In this document: in pieces, positions 25,894-33,919 of the stretch
Layout of the letters: each line of letters begins with the position of its first letter
How positions within the stretch are numbered: the stretch's first letter is position 1
NCBI GenBank assembly: GCA_020426325.1
Contig: JAGQQG010000062.1
Span: 1-33,919, forward strand
DNA length: 33,919 nt
Source of the DNA: Planctomycetaceae bacterium
GTDB taxonomy: Bacteria > Planctomycetota > Planctomycetia > Planctomycetales > Planctomycetaceae
Direction: 5' to 3'
Translations under genes and position numbers: made by a program
The notes under the pieces: model-generated
What the model saw: only the letters and a program-made list of their open reading frames with translations
The model's database searches: none
What the model was told of the DNA's origin: nothing

Positions 25894-27195
25894 CACAAAC
25901 GGTGTCACTCCCGGACGCGGCGTCGGTCGTACGTCGACGGTCGTGCTCCAATCGTGGAGGTCGGACGGGATGAGCATCTGCTCGGAAGACATCGCCTGTT
26001 CCCAAGTTAACTGCTTGCCCGTGTAGGCAGCTTCACGGCCCATGATGGCTGCAATCGTACTCGTCATCATGCGGGCACCATCGTTGATCGGTGCCCCTGC
26101 CCGGATCGACGCGAACATCTCGTTATGTTCGGTCTGATACATGTCGTTGTTGTCTCCCTTGAACCGCCAGGGTGACGCTCCCTCGATCGAGACCCGGCCC
26201 CGAATCTGGCCGGCCCCCTGCGTGCCGAGCACATCGAGGTAGTTCTCATTGTGACATCCGGGGATCTGTCGCTGAGCAAGGAACCCACGTGTGCCGTTGT
26301 CCCAGAGGTAATTGACCTCGATGTGATCGAAGATGTTGCCGCCATGTGCGGGGATCTGGCGACCGCCGACCGCCGTGCAACTGACTGGCGGAACATCGCC
26401 CATGGTCCACATCAGCCAGTCGACCGTGTGGCAGGCCTGCTCGACCAGACCGTCGCCAGAAAGGAAGCAGAAGTTGTACCAGTTGCGAACCATCCACTCG
26501 AGATCGGTGAGACCCTCCGGTCGGGTCTCAGCGGTCGGCATCGGTTTGACCGGGCCGGTGAGATAGGTGCCGTACACAGTCCGGATGTCGCCGATCTGTC
26601 CGTCCGCCATCCGCTGGAAGAGTTCGCGTCGTGGAGTGTCGTACCGCCAGCAGAAGCCGGCGACCATCGCTTTGCCGTTTCCCTCCGCCTTCCGCACCGC
26701 TTCCATTGCAAGCTTGGCACCACCGAAGTCGGTCGCCATGGGCTTCTCGGTGAAGATGTGTTTGCCCGCCTCGACAGCTGCCATCAGATGCTGCGGACGA
26801 AAACCGGGAGGCGACGCCAGCAACACCACATCGACGGCATCGATCACTTTCTGATAAGCATCGAGTCCGACGAACTGGTGATCCTCATCCACCTCCACCT
26901 GAGCGGCGATGTCGTCGGTTGCTTTGAGGTTCTTCAAACTCCGCTCCAGATTGTCCTCGAAGGCATCCCCCATCGCCACGAGCTTCGTCTGCGAATCCGC
27001 CCGCAGCGCCTGCAAAGCCGCCCCACTCCCGCGACCGCCGCAGCCAACGAGACCGACCTTCAACACATCATCCTCCGCAGCAAACGCACGAGCGTTCCCC
27101 CCAAACGAAGCAGCGAGTGCCGACGTCGTGCTGATCACGGTCGACGTTTTGAGGAAGTCACGGCGGGAAGCATCCGAGGCAGGCGTCAATGACAT
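25891..27195 (-). CDS. Tat-exported Gfo/Idh/MocA-family oxidoreductase
   Basis: 434 residues from ATG 27195. A twin-arginine signal SRRDFLKTSTV (Arg11-Arg12) with a hydrophobic stretch and an Ala-rich cleavage region ends near residue 40. The Rossmann motif VGLVGCGGRGSG (47-58) binds NAD(P), and the family motif TEKPMATD (Glu150-Lys151-Pro152) follows. WMVRNWYNFCFLSGDGLVEQ and ACHTVDWLMW belong to the substrate domain, which continues to residue ~410. Such periplasmic enzymes are very numerous in planctomycetes and act on sugars or sugar derivatives, probably with a cofactor bound before export. The substrate is unknown. It is convergent with the MFS gene; the intervening 135 bp hold the REP-like element. 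Confidence 0.93.
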   Translation of the reverse strand: MSLTPASDASRRDFLKTSTVISTTSALAASFGGNARAFAAEDDVLKVGLVGCGGRGSGAALQALRADSQTKLVAMGDAFEDNLERSLKNLKATDDIAAQVEVDEDHQFVGLDAYQKVIDAVDVVLLASPPGFRPQHLMAAVEAGKHIFTEKPMATDFGGAKLAMEAVRKAEGNGKAMVAGFCWRYDTPRRELFQRMADGQIGDIRTVYGTYLTGPVKPMPTAETRPEGLTDLEWMVRNWYNFCFLSGDGLVEQACHTVDWLMWTMGDVPPVSCTAVGGRQIPAHGGNIFDHIEVNYLWDNGTRGFLAQRQIPGCHNENYLDVLGTQGAGQIRGRVSIEGASPWRFKGDNNDMYQTEHNEMFASIRAGAPINDGARMMTSTIAAIMGREAAYTGKQLTWEQAMSSEQMLIPSDLHDWSTTVDVRPTPRPGVTPFV

Positions 27196-27438
27196 AGCAA
27201 TTATCCACAATCCAGGAGGGAAAAGATCAGGCGGGCAAGCCCACGGTCAACGCCCCGTGGGTCGTCGAAAGTATGGACTCATACGGTGAATTCACGACTC
27301 CCTACATGTTAGAGAGTCTTCCCCGATCAGAACACCACACGGCACCAGAATCAACACTCGGAAGCCAATCAACCAATCCCTGCATTGAGCGGATGCCACA
27401 CTGTGACGGTTGTTGGCAATTCACGATGGGTTTTCAAC
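27196..27438. other. Intergenic region between the oxidoreductase and LRR genes
   Basis: No gene. A hairpin CCCACGG/CCGTGGG (27240-27246 and 27255-27261, loop 8 nt) lies about 45 bp upstream of the oxidoreductase start. No promoter pair is convincing. Short plus-strand frames here have no family resemblance. Confidence 0.4.
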
Positions 27439-28548
27439 CTACTTGGCATCCGTCTCATCGTCGGCGTAAATCCGACATTTGTCCGGCAGATGCTCGTCCA
27501 GGTAGTTAAGCTGATCTTTCGTGATTGGAGTACGCATGATGAAAAGAGAACGAAGATTCTGCATCTCTGCTAAGACATGGACTGCATCGTCATCCAGAGG
27601 AACACCGCTGAGACTCAAGGAGTCGAGATGCGGCAGCCGTTGGATCTCTCTCAAGCCTTTGGCAGTAATCGCATTGTCGTAGAGACTCAGCGATTCCAGA
27701 TTCTGTAACCCTGCAAGATGTTTCAGGCCATCGTCCGTAATGGCGGTTTCACCGATCGACAATTCACGAAGTGTCGTGATCTCACCAATCGACTTGAGTG
27801 ACTCGTCGTCAACCAGAGTTTTTGACAAATTGAGCGATGTCAGCGGAAGGTATGTCAAATGCCTCACGCCGCGACAGATTGGTGTGCCCATCAGTTCCAG
27901 AAACTGCAGTTTCTTCAAATGGGCCAAGGCCTCAAAGCCAGCGTCCGTACTTTCGACGTGAGAGAGTGACAGAATTCGGAGGTTTTTGCATCTGGAAAGA
28001 ATCTGCAAGGTTTCGTCCGTGATTATGCTGACGCCGCAAGTGAGCGACTCCAGTTTTGGCAGCGACGGAAGCACCGCCAAGCCAACGTCGGTCATCTTGT
28101 TGCGACCCATCTTAATCTTCTGTATTCCCGGATGTCCCTGCAGAAGCAGCAGGTCGGCATCGCTCGCTTCCCCAGGACTGAAACTCAGGTCCGCAACATA
28201 AGGGCACTCCGCGACCAGACGCATATACGTTTGCAGACTAACATCGTCGTCACGAAGTCCTGCAACACCCAACGTCCCATCCGGAAACTGCGGAGGATCA
28301 TATTTCATTCCCGAATTGAGTCGTTCCATTAAGAAAGACTGTGCCCAGGGCAGTTGCCTCTTGACACCGTGGATGTCTGGCTCACTTCCCAAGGCTCGAA
28401 ACCGTTCCAGGAACTGATCTCTGCGTTCGACAGAATCAATGGTTGTCGTCATGCGACCTGCCTCATCAACTTCATCGGCCCAGGCCAACCGTCTCGGCGC
28501 GCTGGCAACGAGCAGACACGAGACCGCAAACAAAAACACAGTTCTCAT
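27439..28548 (-). CDS. Secreted leucine-rich-repeat protein
   Basis: 369 residues. A signal peptide (TVFLFAVSCLLVASAPRRLAWA) is followed by an N-terminal helical region to about residue 90. Nine to ten LRR units of about 24 residues then run to the C-terminus, for example LRILSLSHVESTDAGFEALA, LRELSIGETAITDDGLKHLA, LESLSLYDNAITAKGLREIQ and LDSLSLSGVPLDDDAVHVLA. The xLxxLxLxxTxITDxGLxxL pattern is the cysteine-containing/plant-type LRR variant common in planctomycete secreted proteins, and it suggests a protein-interaction role. No enzymatic domain is fused. The start ATG at 28548 gives an intact signal peptide. Ends near 27439 with no evident terminator. Confidence 0.88.
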   Translation of the reverse strand: MRTVFLFAVSCLLVASAPRRLAWADEVDEAGRMTTTIDSVERRDQFLERFRALGSEPDIHGVKRQLPWAQSFLMERLNSGMKYDPPQFPDGTLGVAGLRDDDVSLQTYMRLVAECPYVADLSFSPGEASDADLLLLQGHPGIQKIKMGRNKMTDVGLAVLPSLPKLESLTCGVSIITDETLQILSRCKNLRILSLSHVESTDAGFEALAHLKKLQFLELMGTPICRGVRHLTYLPLTSLNLSKTLVDDESLKSIGEITTLRELSIGETAITDDGLKHLAGLQNLESLSLYDNAITAKGLREIQRLPHLDSLSLSGVPLDDDAVHVLAEMQNLRSLFIMRTPITKDQLNYLDEHLPDKCRIYADDETDAK

Positions 28549-28692
28549 CTGCAGTCAATACATTCAATCGATCTCTTCATCGCACAGTAGGCAGGGATAG
28601 CCGACAGGAACCTCCTAATGCAACACAGATGACTCGAAGTTCTGATCGTCGGCAAGGTGCGCAATGTGACGCTTCGCTGCCATGGCCGACCT

Positions 28693-29055
28693 TCACTTCG
28701 GGGCACCAAGGTCGGGAGGGTCCAGAACCCAATCGGGAGCCGGGATCGCGCGGCTGCGGGCGATTAGCAGCAAGACGCCGAGGACGATCACGAGGATGGG
28801 GACCTCTGTGTCGAGGCTGAGGCGGTCTGTCTGACGGAGCAGAGAGAGACAACTCGCCACGATGAGCAGCGTGCCCCCCACGACGGTCATCTTGTTCCAG
28901 CCGCTGACGATAAACATCAGCACTCCCGCAACCGCGATGCCGAGAGTCCACACCCAGTTGATCCCGGGCGCGATCCCCAGCGTCGTCAGCAGCCAGCCGG
29001 TGCCGACAGTGATGATTATGACCGGAACGATCAGCGACTTCTTGTCTGCACTCAT
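28693..29055 (-). CDS. Small four-helix membrane protein
   Basis: 120 residues from ATG 29055 (an ATG at 29088 is in frame but less likely). Four hydrophobic helices are visible: IVPVIIITVGTGWLLTTLG, WVWTLGIAVAGVLMFIVSG, VVGGTLLIVASCLSLL and VPILVIVLGVLLLIA. A short basic SADKK stretch precedes the first helix, and a Pro/Asp-rich tail follows the last. The layout resembles LiaI/LiaF N-terminal (DUF5668-like) membrane modules, but the similarity is general. A longer frame in another register (28577-29125) is its shadow. Function unknown. Confidence 0.72.
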   Translation of the reverse strand: MSADKKSLIVPVIIITVGTGWLLTTLGIAPGINWVWTLGIAVAGVLMFIVSGWNKMTVVGGTLLIVASCLSLLRQTDRLSLDTEVPILVIVLGVLLLIARSRAIPAPDWVLDPPDLGAPK

Positions 29056-29207
29056 CTGTTTTGGATCCCCCGCGATGCTGAAAACCATGAGCCATGATTG
29101 AACCCGCTGGCGATCCGCGGGTCAAGCCGGAGCAATATTGGTCGATGCTGGCGAGTGATGACTTTTAGAGGTGAACTGTCAATCGAATCATTGTCTGTTT
29201 TGCCAGT

Positions 29208-29668
29208 TCAGTCACCATTCGAAAAGAGATGGACCGGCCGGTCCGGAAGTGAGAGGCAGGCATGGCCAGGCGGTTCGGCCAGGTCCGTCGCTTGCCTGTG
29301 ATTGCAATCGGTCCTCTGCCTGTGCCGAATCACGAGACAAAGTGACTCGACGGTGCGTTTGGCGAATTTTCTCAGGAACGTCTTCAGTTTCGAGAAGGCC
29401 AATTCGATGGGATTCAGCTCGGGGCTGTAGGGGGGCAGGGCCATCACATTTGCTCCAGCCGCTTCAATGGCGTCTTTGACCCTCTCTCGCCTATGTTTGC
29501 TCAAGTTGTCTATTACAACGATGTCGCCAGCTCGCAGTTTGGGAACCAGTTGCTGCTCAACGTATGCCAGAAACAGGTCGCCGTTCATGTCACCGTCGGA
29601 GCCGTCATTCCCGACTTCTGGAGCGCCCCGACAAAGGTCGTCGTTTTCCAGTGTCCGTGCGGCACGAT
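29208..29668 (-). pseudogene. IS630-family transposase remnant (C-terminal half, frameshifted)
   Basis: Two frames make up the remnant. The upstream part (29668 to about 29600) reads [20 protein letters not shown] and MTAPTV, then hits TGA at 29587-29585. The downstream part, one frame over, begins [14 protein letters not shown] at 29588, continues with [20 protein letters not shown] and [19 protein letters not shown], and keeps the second Asp and the final Glu of the DDE site. A small deletion near 29590-29600 explains the shift. After about 29345 the frame stays open to 29208 but no longer resembles IS630, so the true C-terminus is lost. The N-terminal half with the first Asp is missing, so the element is dead. 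Confidence 0.85.
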
Positions 29669-29833
29669 ACCGATCCGCCGTAGCTCATTGCTGGGACCAC
29701 GCCGCGACCGACGCTGGATCGATCGCGACTGTCCCGGGACCTGGCACGCCCGACGTTCCGAAACTCACTCGCGTCTCAGAACATCGCGAACACATTCCAC
29801 GGCCTGACGACACTTCGCCGGGCTCAGATGTTT
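29669..29833 (-). pseudogene. IS3 orfB N-terminal fragment, joined in frame to IS630 sequence
   Basis: Reading from 29833: KHLSPAKCRQAVECVRDVL, then an in-frame TGA at 29767-29765, then VSERRACQVPGQSRSIQRRS. This is the familiar start of IS3 orfB (LSPAxRRxAVxHV, VSERRACRVLGQxRSTQR). After [11 protein letters not shown] the frame runs straight into the IS630 motif IVPHGHWK. The IS3 catalytic DDE core is absent. The join is in frame by chance or through a recombination event. Confidence 0.75.
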
Positions 29834-30102
29834 CCCGAGGCGGCCTCATTCAACATAGCCGTTTCCAGTTCCGACTCCGCCAGCAGCTACTTCAGTCGGG
29901 CGTTCTCCTTCTTCAACTCCTTGAGCCGTTTCGCCTGATCGACCTTCAAGCCGCCGGACTCCCGTCGCCAGCGGTAATACGTCTACTCGGTGACTCCCAG
30001 CTTCTTTCACACCTCAGGGGCCTTCTTCCCCTGAGCCAACAACACCTCGGCCTCATGCAGCTTCAAAATAATCTCTTCAGCTTGATAACATTTCTTCGAC
30101 AT
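29824..30102 (-). pseudogene. IS3 orfA (HTH transposase subunit) with three nonsense codons
   Basis: ATG 30102 opens MSKKCYQAEEIILKLHEAEV, the standard N-terminus of IS3 orfA. In-frame stops occur at codon 32 (TGA, 30009-30007), codon 40 (TAG, replacing the Gln of VTEQTYYRW) and codon 72 (TAG, replacing Lys in ENARLKKLLAE). The natural stop is TGA 29826-29824. The remaining sequence (TYYRWRRESGGLKVDQAKRL, the leucine-zipper-like KELKKENARLK) is otherwise well kept, so decay is mainly by point mutation. Confidence 0.87.
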
Positions 30103-30182
30103 GAACTACACTCCTGATGTTGCGTCTACGATGTCGAGAAACTGTACTCAACGCATGGACTCGTTTCAGGGGGGGAAGGTCA

Positions 30183-30421
30183 ATTGAAAAGCAGTCGTCA
30201 TGTCGGTCCGCTTCGAACAAAGACATCTGGGAATTCGCAGGGACGATGTGGGGAGCGGAAACCTGACGATCCGTTCGCCAATTCCACAGCTGGCAACGGG
30301 TGACACCTTCGCTGATTTCCAGGAACTGCTCGGTAACGAGATCGCCCGCATATTTAAGTGGATGCTCGGCATCGTTCGCTCAGTCAACAGTCGACATTCC
30401 TAACGGAACCGCTTATAAAGT
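30183..30421. other. Gap between the IS3 end and the spermidine-synthase-like gene
   Basis: No recognised gene. A 67-codon frame (30200-30403, plus) and a 73-codon frame on the minus strand both span it, neither with an RBS or family resemblance. The promoter of the downstream gene should be here, but no clear -35/-10 was found. Confidence 0.35.
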
Positions 30422-33400
30422 GTGAACGTTTTATGGAGCATCTCAAGGAAGTTTCCAACTCCTATCCCGTGCCCTCGACGGTCGAAACCATTGACAAAAG
30501 AACCGCCCACCCGACGATCAATTGATTTCGGTTTCGTGTGCGTGTTGGGTTGCTTCTTTCTCTCTGGTTTCGCCGCTCTACTCTATGAGACTGCATGGAT
30601 GCGTCTGTTCTCTGTCGCATTCGGCACATCGGAATTGGCTGTGGCGACGGTTTTGGCGACGTACATGGCCGGGCTCGCCCTGGGCGCCGCTCTCGCCGGG
30701 CGATACATCTCGACGATTCGACGTCCGGTGCTGTTATACGGATTCTTGGAACTCGGAATAGCCGTATCGGCGACTGCTGTCCCCTTCGGGTTAGCTACCG
30801 CCCGTCAGCTAATCGTTGCGATCATCGGTGGACAGCCGGCACCCCCTGATTCGGGCGGAATCATGCAGACTCTGTTTTTTCTCGGCTCAGCGTTTTTCAT
30901 CCTCATTGTGCCGACCGGGATGATGGGGGCTACTCTGCCCCTGTTGACTCGTTTTTGTGTTCATGCACCAGAACAAGTGGGCCGGCGAACGGGTTATCTC
31001 TATTCCATCAACACGGCTGGCGCAGTCCTCGGGACTTTGACGGCCGGTTTCCTGCTGCTTCCTTGGATTGGACTCACAGGAACCGTTCATGTGGGAGTTA
31101 CGGTGAATGCACTTGTCTTCGCATTAACGTTGTTGCTCATCCGCTCTTTCGATCAGCGAGAGAGTATTAAGTTACCTACATCGTCCATCAAGATTGATTC
31201 GACAAAGGTCCCACAGACAAATCGGCATCAATTGGGCTTTAGAGCGAGGGTGATTCTTGTCCTCATGCTGGCCTCGGGGTTTGTGTCGTTTACCTACGAA
31301 GTTCTCTGGACTCGACTTCTGGGACACCTGATGGGCGGCAGTGTCTCCGCGTTCGCCACGATGCTGGCAGGATTTCTCTCAGGAATTGCAATCGGCAGTG
31401 CGATTGCCGCCCGCATTGCGCGGACTCGAAAAGTTGCTGTGGTCGGGTTCATCATCGCACAAGTTGGAACGGCCTTGCTTTCGATCACCATCTATCAGAC
31501 GCTTGATCATCTTCCAGCACTGGTTGCGCAGTTCAGCGACGACATCCGCATGACGCTTGGTGCCAAAGCTGGACTATCATTCTTCATCCTTTTGCCGGCA
31601 ACTTTGTGCATCGGGGCCACGTTTCCATTTGCCGTGCTGATCCTCACTAGCAATGTCGCTGAGGCCGGAGAGGCCTCAGCTCGTGTGTACACATGGAACA
31701 CTCTTGGTGCCATCTCGGGCGCGATCTTGGCAGGATTTGTCCTGGTTCCGACTCTCGAGTTTGCATCAACAGCAAAGCTCGCTGTCGGCTTCAATTTGAC
31801 GATTGCCCTATGTGCGGCTTGGTTGCTCCTTAAAGAGTCGAGCAAGCCGCCAATTGTTCTCGCGGCGCTGTTGTTCTTTGCGATGCTACTCTTTCATCCC
31901 TCCGTGCCGGAAAACCTGATGCGGGTCTCCTCGTTCTCGCGAATTCCGGCACGCGGGGAGATGCTGTTCAGCGCCGTTGGGCGGTCGGCGACCGTCACTC
32001 TGCTGAAGTGGGATGGTCAGTACGAGTTACGAAACAATGGCTTGCCAGAAGCTGGCGTGTTTGCAAAGGGCTTCCCGCTGATCAATGTCCACCCGAGTCA
32101 CTGGCAGTCCGCATTACCGGTTGTCGCGCGACCGAATGCCGAATCAATGCTGATCATCGGCTTTGGCGGAGGAGGGACCATCGAGGGGGTCCCTCCGAGT
32201 GTCCAATCGATTGACGTCATTGAATTGGAGCCGGAAATGATCGCCGCCAATCGACGGATCGCCCCGTTGAGAAGACACGATCCGTTGAGCGATCCGCGGG
32301 TACGGCTGATCATAAATGATGCCCGAGGTGCACTCTCTTTAACGAACAAAAAATATGACATCATTATTTCACAGCCGTCACATCCATGGACCGCAGGCGC
32401 TTCGCATCTGTTCACCAGCGAGTTTTTCACGCAGATCAAAAGTCACCTGAACCCCGGGGGGATATTCGTTCAGTGGATGACGGTAAATGTTGTCGATGAA
32501 ACGCTGATCAAAACGCTGGCCGCAACGGTCCTCGACGTGTTTGAGTATTCCCGGTTGTACCGGCCTCATCCATCGACCTTGTTGTTTCTTTCATCGAATG
32601 AGCAGATCGATCCCGAGAGGCAACTTGCGTGGAGCGGCGAACCCCTTGAGTCCGTTCGTGCACACTATTCGCGAATGGGAATCTACGGTGTGGAAGAACT
32701 CTGTCACGCGCTGGCTGCGAACCAATCTGGCTTGAAGGTGCTTGCTGATCGTGCTCCGGTCAATACCGACCGATTCAACCGCTTCGCCATGCAGGATTCC
32801 AACTCAGCAAGGCCGTCACTGACAATCGAATTGCTGGATGAGTTGCTGCGTCCTCATGATCCGCTTGTTGAGCCAGACTCAGAATTGTTCAATGGATCCG
32901 CTCCTGCTGTTGATGCAGCGCGTCTGGCATCAACGTTGGTATCGCATGGAAACTATCCCCGTGCACAGCGTGTGGCTGTCGCACATCTGAATGAAGTTGA
33001 CCGCTTCTACATTGAAGGCCGTATCCTGGCGTTTCGGGGAGACCATCAACGGTCGCGTGACACGTACCAACATGTGCTGAGCCTCGCCCCGGATCATACC
33101 GGAGCTCTTTTCGAATTCGTGCTGCCACTGGCAACACAGCAGCCCTGTCCCCCAGAGGTCAGTGAGGCCCTGAAGAGCTTGCCCGATCCTGAGAAGGCAG
33201 TCATCGAGCAGCTGCCCAATGCGGTGGCCGGACGCTGGGACGAAGTCGCCAGAGCGGACGAACGGCTCGCCAAGGGGCTTCCCGGCAGAGAATACTCGGT
33301 TTATGTCACTCGCTTACGGGCAGGGTGGCGGGTCACTCTTGAAGATGCTCAGCTCGGCGAACAGCGTGCCGAGGAAGCCATCGATATCATCGACCAAAGC

Positions 33401-33712
33401 ATACATGAAGATCTTGATGTCGTCTGCTTGCGTCAGCGTTTCCTTGCAGGTGTCATCCTCGATCGTCCTGACATTCAAGTGGAAACTGCAGCTGTCCTCG
33501 CACAGGCGATCGGGTATTACGGACCAGCGACCAGTTCATTAACGGCCACGAACATCAGCGATGTCCGCTTCAACGCTCCGATCGTATTGCCACATCTGAC
33601 GCAGTTGCTGACCGACTCTCGAGTGGAGCGAGATCGAGTCGAGGAAGTCGCTGAGAAGTTCCTACATCTGCTGAATCTCCCGAGAACACGACAGATGCGT
33701 TTTCCCGACTGA
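30422..33712 (+). CDS. Fused membrane / spermidine-synthase-like / TPR protein
   Basis: 1,096 residues with GTG 30422 as the most upstream start; the N-terminal ~35 residues are doubtful. Two blocks of membrane helices (about 37-245 and 275-500) open with related motifs: SGFAALLYETAWMRLFSVAFG and SGFVSFTYEVLWTRLLGHLMG. This is typical of 'fused MFS/spermidine synthase' proteins. Residues ~575-690 are a SpeE-like Rossmann domain: MLIIGFGGGGTIEG, IDVIELEPEMIAANRRI, DPRVRLIINDARG, YDIIISQPSHPWTAG, LFTSEFFTQIKSHLNPGG. The two catalytic Asp positions of true aminopropyltransferases (GGGDGG and DSTDP) are replaced (GFGGGG and QPSHP), so polyamine synthesis is unlikely. From ~825 the C-terminus has TPR-like helical pairs (LVSHGNYPRAQRVAVAHLNE, GDHQRSRDTYQHVLSLAPDH). 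Function unknown. Confidence 0.85.
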   Translation: MNVLWSISRKFPTPIPCPRRSKPLTKEPPTRRSIDFGFVCVLGCFFLSGFAALLYETAWMRLFSVAFGTSELAVATVLATYMAGLALGAALAGRYISTIRRPVLLYGFLELGIAVSATAVPFGLATARQLIVAIIGGQPAPPDSGGIMQTLFFLGSAFFILIVPTGMMGATLPLLTRFCVHAPEQVGRRTGYLYSINTAGAVLGTLTAGFLLLPWIGLTGTVHVGVTVNALVFALTLLLIRSFDQRESIKLPTSSIKIDSTKVPQTNRHQLGFRARVILVLMLASGFVSFTYEVLWTRLLGHLMGGSVSAFATMLAGFLSGIAIGSAIAARIARTRKVAVVGFIIAQVGTALLSITIYQTLDHLPALVAQFSDDIRMTLGAKAGLSFFILLPATLCIGATFPFAVLILTSNVAEAGEASARVYTWNTLGAISGAILAGFVLVPTLEFASTAKLAVGFNLTIALCAAWLLLKESSKPPIVLAALLFFAMLLFHPSVPENLMRVSSFSRIPARGEMLFSAVGRSATVTLLKWDGQYELRNNGLPEAGVFAKGFPLINVHPSHWQSALPVVARPNAESMLIIGFGGGGTIEGVPPSVQSIDVIELEPEMIAANRRIAPLRRHDPLSDPRVRLIINDARGALSLTNKKYDIIISQPSHPWTAGASHLFTSEFFTQIKSHLNPGGIFVQWMTVNVVDETLIKTLAATVLDVFEYSRLYRPHPSTLLFLSSNEQIDPERQLAWSGEPLESVRAHYSRMGIYGVEELCHALAANQSGLKVLADRAPVNTDRFNRFAMQDSNSARPSLTIELLDELLRPHDPLVEPDSELFNGSAPAVDAARLASTLVSHGNYPRAQRVAVAHLNEVDRFYIEGRILAFRGDHQRSRDTYQHVLSLAPDHTGALFEFVLPLATQQPCPPEVSEALKSLPDPEKAVIEQLPNAVAGRWDEVARADERLAKGLPGREYSVYVTRLRAGWRVTLEDAQLGEQRAEEAIDIIDQSIHEDLDVVCLRQRFLAGVILDRPDIQVETAAVLAQAIGYYGPATSSLTATNISDVRFNAPIVLPHLTQLLTDSRVERDRVEEVAEKFLHLLNLPRTRQMRFPD

Positions 33713-33852
33713 TTGTTTGTGCCACGGCAGCTTGCCTGCCTGTGCGCATTGGGAAAGTCCTGACATGCTAATTCGTCGACCCTGATGAATTGAGTTGACG
33801 CTGTGTTTGGCGTTTTGGCTTGGCGGGGTGGTTAGAATTCCAAGAGCCGGTT
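33713..33852. other. Short intergenic stretch up to the IS5-type element
   Basis: No gene. The edge of the insertion sequence is probably near 33843-33848, where GAGCCGGTTTCATAACC begins and overlaps the transposase stop. Nothing else recognised. Confidence 0.35.
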
Positions 33853-33919
33853 TCATAACCGTTGAATCGTAGTGAACAGGCAGGCGAGTTGCAGGAAGCC
33901 GAGGAACAAATCATCGTGG
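33853..33919 (-). CDS. IS5-type transposase, C-terminal 21 residues (partial)
   Basis: On the minus strand the sequence from the window edge reads HDDLFLGFLQLACLFTTIQR plus Leu and TGA (33855-33853). The pattern H-x-x-x-F-L-G-F-x-Q-L-A-C is the usual C-terminus of IS5-family (IS427-like) DDE transposases. The stop codon lies in a short palindrome (CGGTT TCAT AACCG, 33849-33861) that may be part of the terminal inverted repeat, as is common in these elements. Only the end is visible, so family subgroup and integrity cannot be judged. Confidence 0.68.
   Translation of the reverse strand, partial: HDDLFLGFLQLACLFTTIQRL

Larger units (their letters stand above)
29669..30182 (-). mobile_element. 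IS3-family insertion sequence fragment (left end, orfA and start of orfB)
   Basis: The right edge on the plus strand, read on the minus strand, starts TGACCTTCCCCCCCTGAAAC at 30182, which looks like an IS3-type terminal repeat. orfA follows 80 bp in. orfB is recognisable only for its first ~55 codons, after which the sequence changes abruptly to an IS630 transposase near 29668-29700. The other end of the element is missing. Confidence 0.78.

Noticed and set aside
26251-27192. 313-codon frame antisense to the oxidoreductase
   Set aside because: The minus-strand gene has Tat signal, Rossmann and EKP motifs; the antisense product has none.
29467-30117. 216-codon plus-strand frame across the IS remnants
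   Set aside because: All recognisable transposase motifs are on the minus strand; this is their complement.
30433-30525. 31-codon ATG frame (MEHLKEVSNSYPV...) overlapping the start of the 1,096-residue gene
   Set aside because: No RBS, ends where the main membrane helix begins; a frameshifted true N-terminus is possible but cannot be shown.
1-33919. tRNA, rRNA and tmRNA genes
   Set aside because: No cloverleaf with a T-loop GGTTCRANYCC block and anticodon arm, and no rRNA sequence, was found in the intergenic regions read by eye.

Overview
The window looks like a chromosome segment from a planctomycete of the order Planctomycetales. This is inferred from gene content, not from a marker gene. 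Typical signs are a redoxin/cytochrome c/copper-monooxygenase fusion, a DUF1080 protein, a Tat-exported Gfo/Idh/MocA oxidoreductase, secreted LRR, TPR and HEAT-like proteins, a fused membrane spermidine-synthase-like protein, and a giant repetitive beta-helix protein. Genes are scattered over both strands with short operons, and many starts lack a clear Shine-Dalgarno sequence. No rRNA, tRNA or CRISPR array was seen.

Left part (1-4.8 kb): the N-terminal 200 codons of larE on the minus strand, start-overlapped with an upstream gene for an exported redoxin/c-type cytochrome/copper type II monooxygenase-like protein. Divergent from it is a membrane-anchored HlyD-type adaptor. A convergent 124-residue protein of unknown function follows, then a free-standing 56-codon gene with its own promoter-like motif, strong RBS and intrinsic terminator.

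Housekeeping block (4.9-11.4 kb): gatC-gatA-gatB, encoding the complete tRNA-dependent amidotransferase, then a DUF1080 protein whose frame runs 152 nt into a small membrane protein gene, then convergent purH.

Cell-surface block (11.5-24.1 kb): a secreted beta-helix protein, a HEAT-like exported protein, a 2,224-residue protein with an inverse-autotransporter-like barrel followed by dozens of ~27-residue beta-helix repeats, a 649-residue TPR lipoprotein, and a GDSL/SGNH hydrolase. The giant gene and the TPR gene each end in a clear intrinsic terminator.

Right part (24.3-33.9 kb): an MFS transporter, a twin-hairpin REP-like element, a Gfo/Idh/MocA oxidoreductase, an LRR protein and a four-helix membrane protein. 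Next comes a graveyard of insertion sequences (an IS630 C-terminal half fused to a nonsense-riddled IS3 end), then a 1,096-residue membrane/spermidine-synthase-like/TPR fusion. The window closes on the C-terminal codons of an IS5-type transposase. The most notable item is the giant surface protein; the small stand-alone gene, the REP-like hairpin pair and the copper-enzyme fusion come next.
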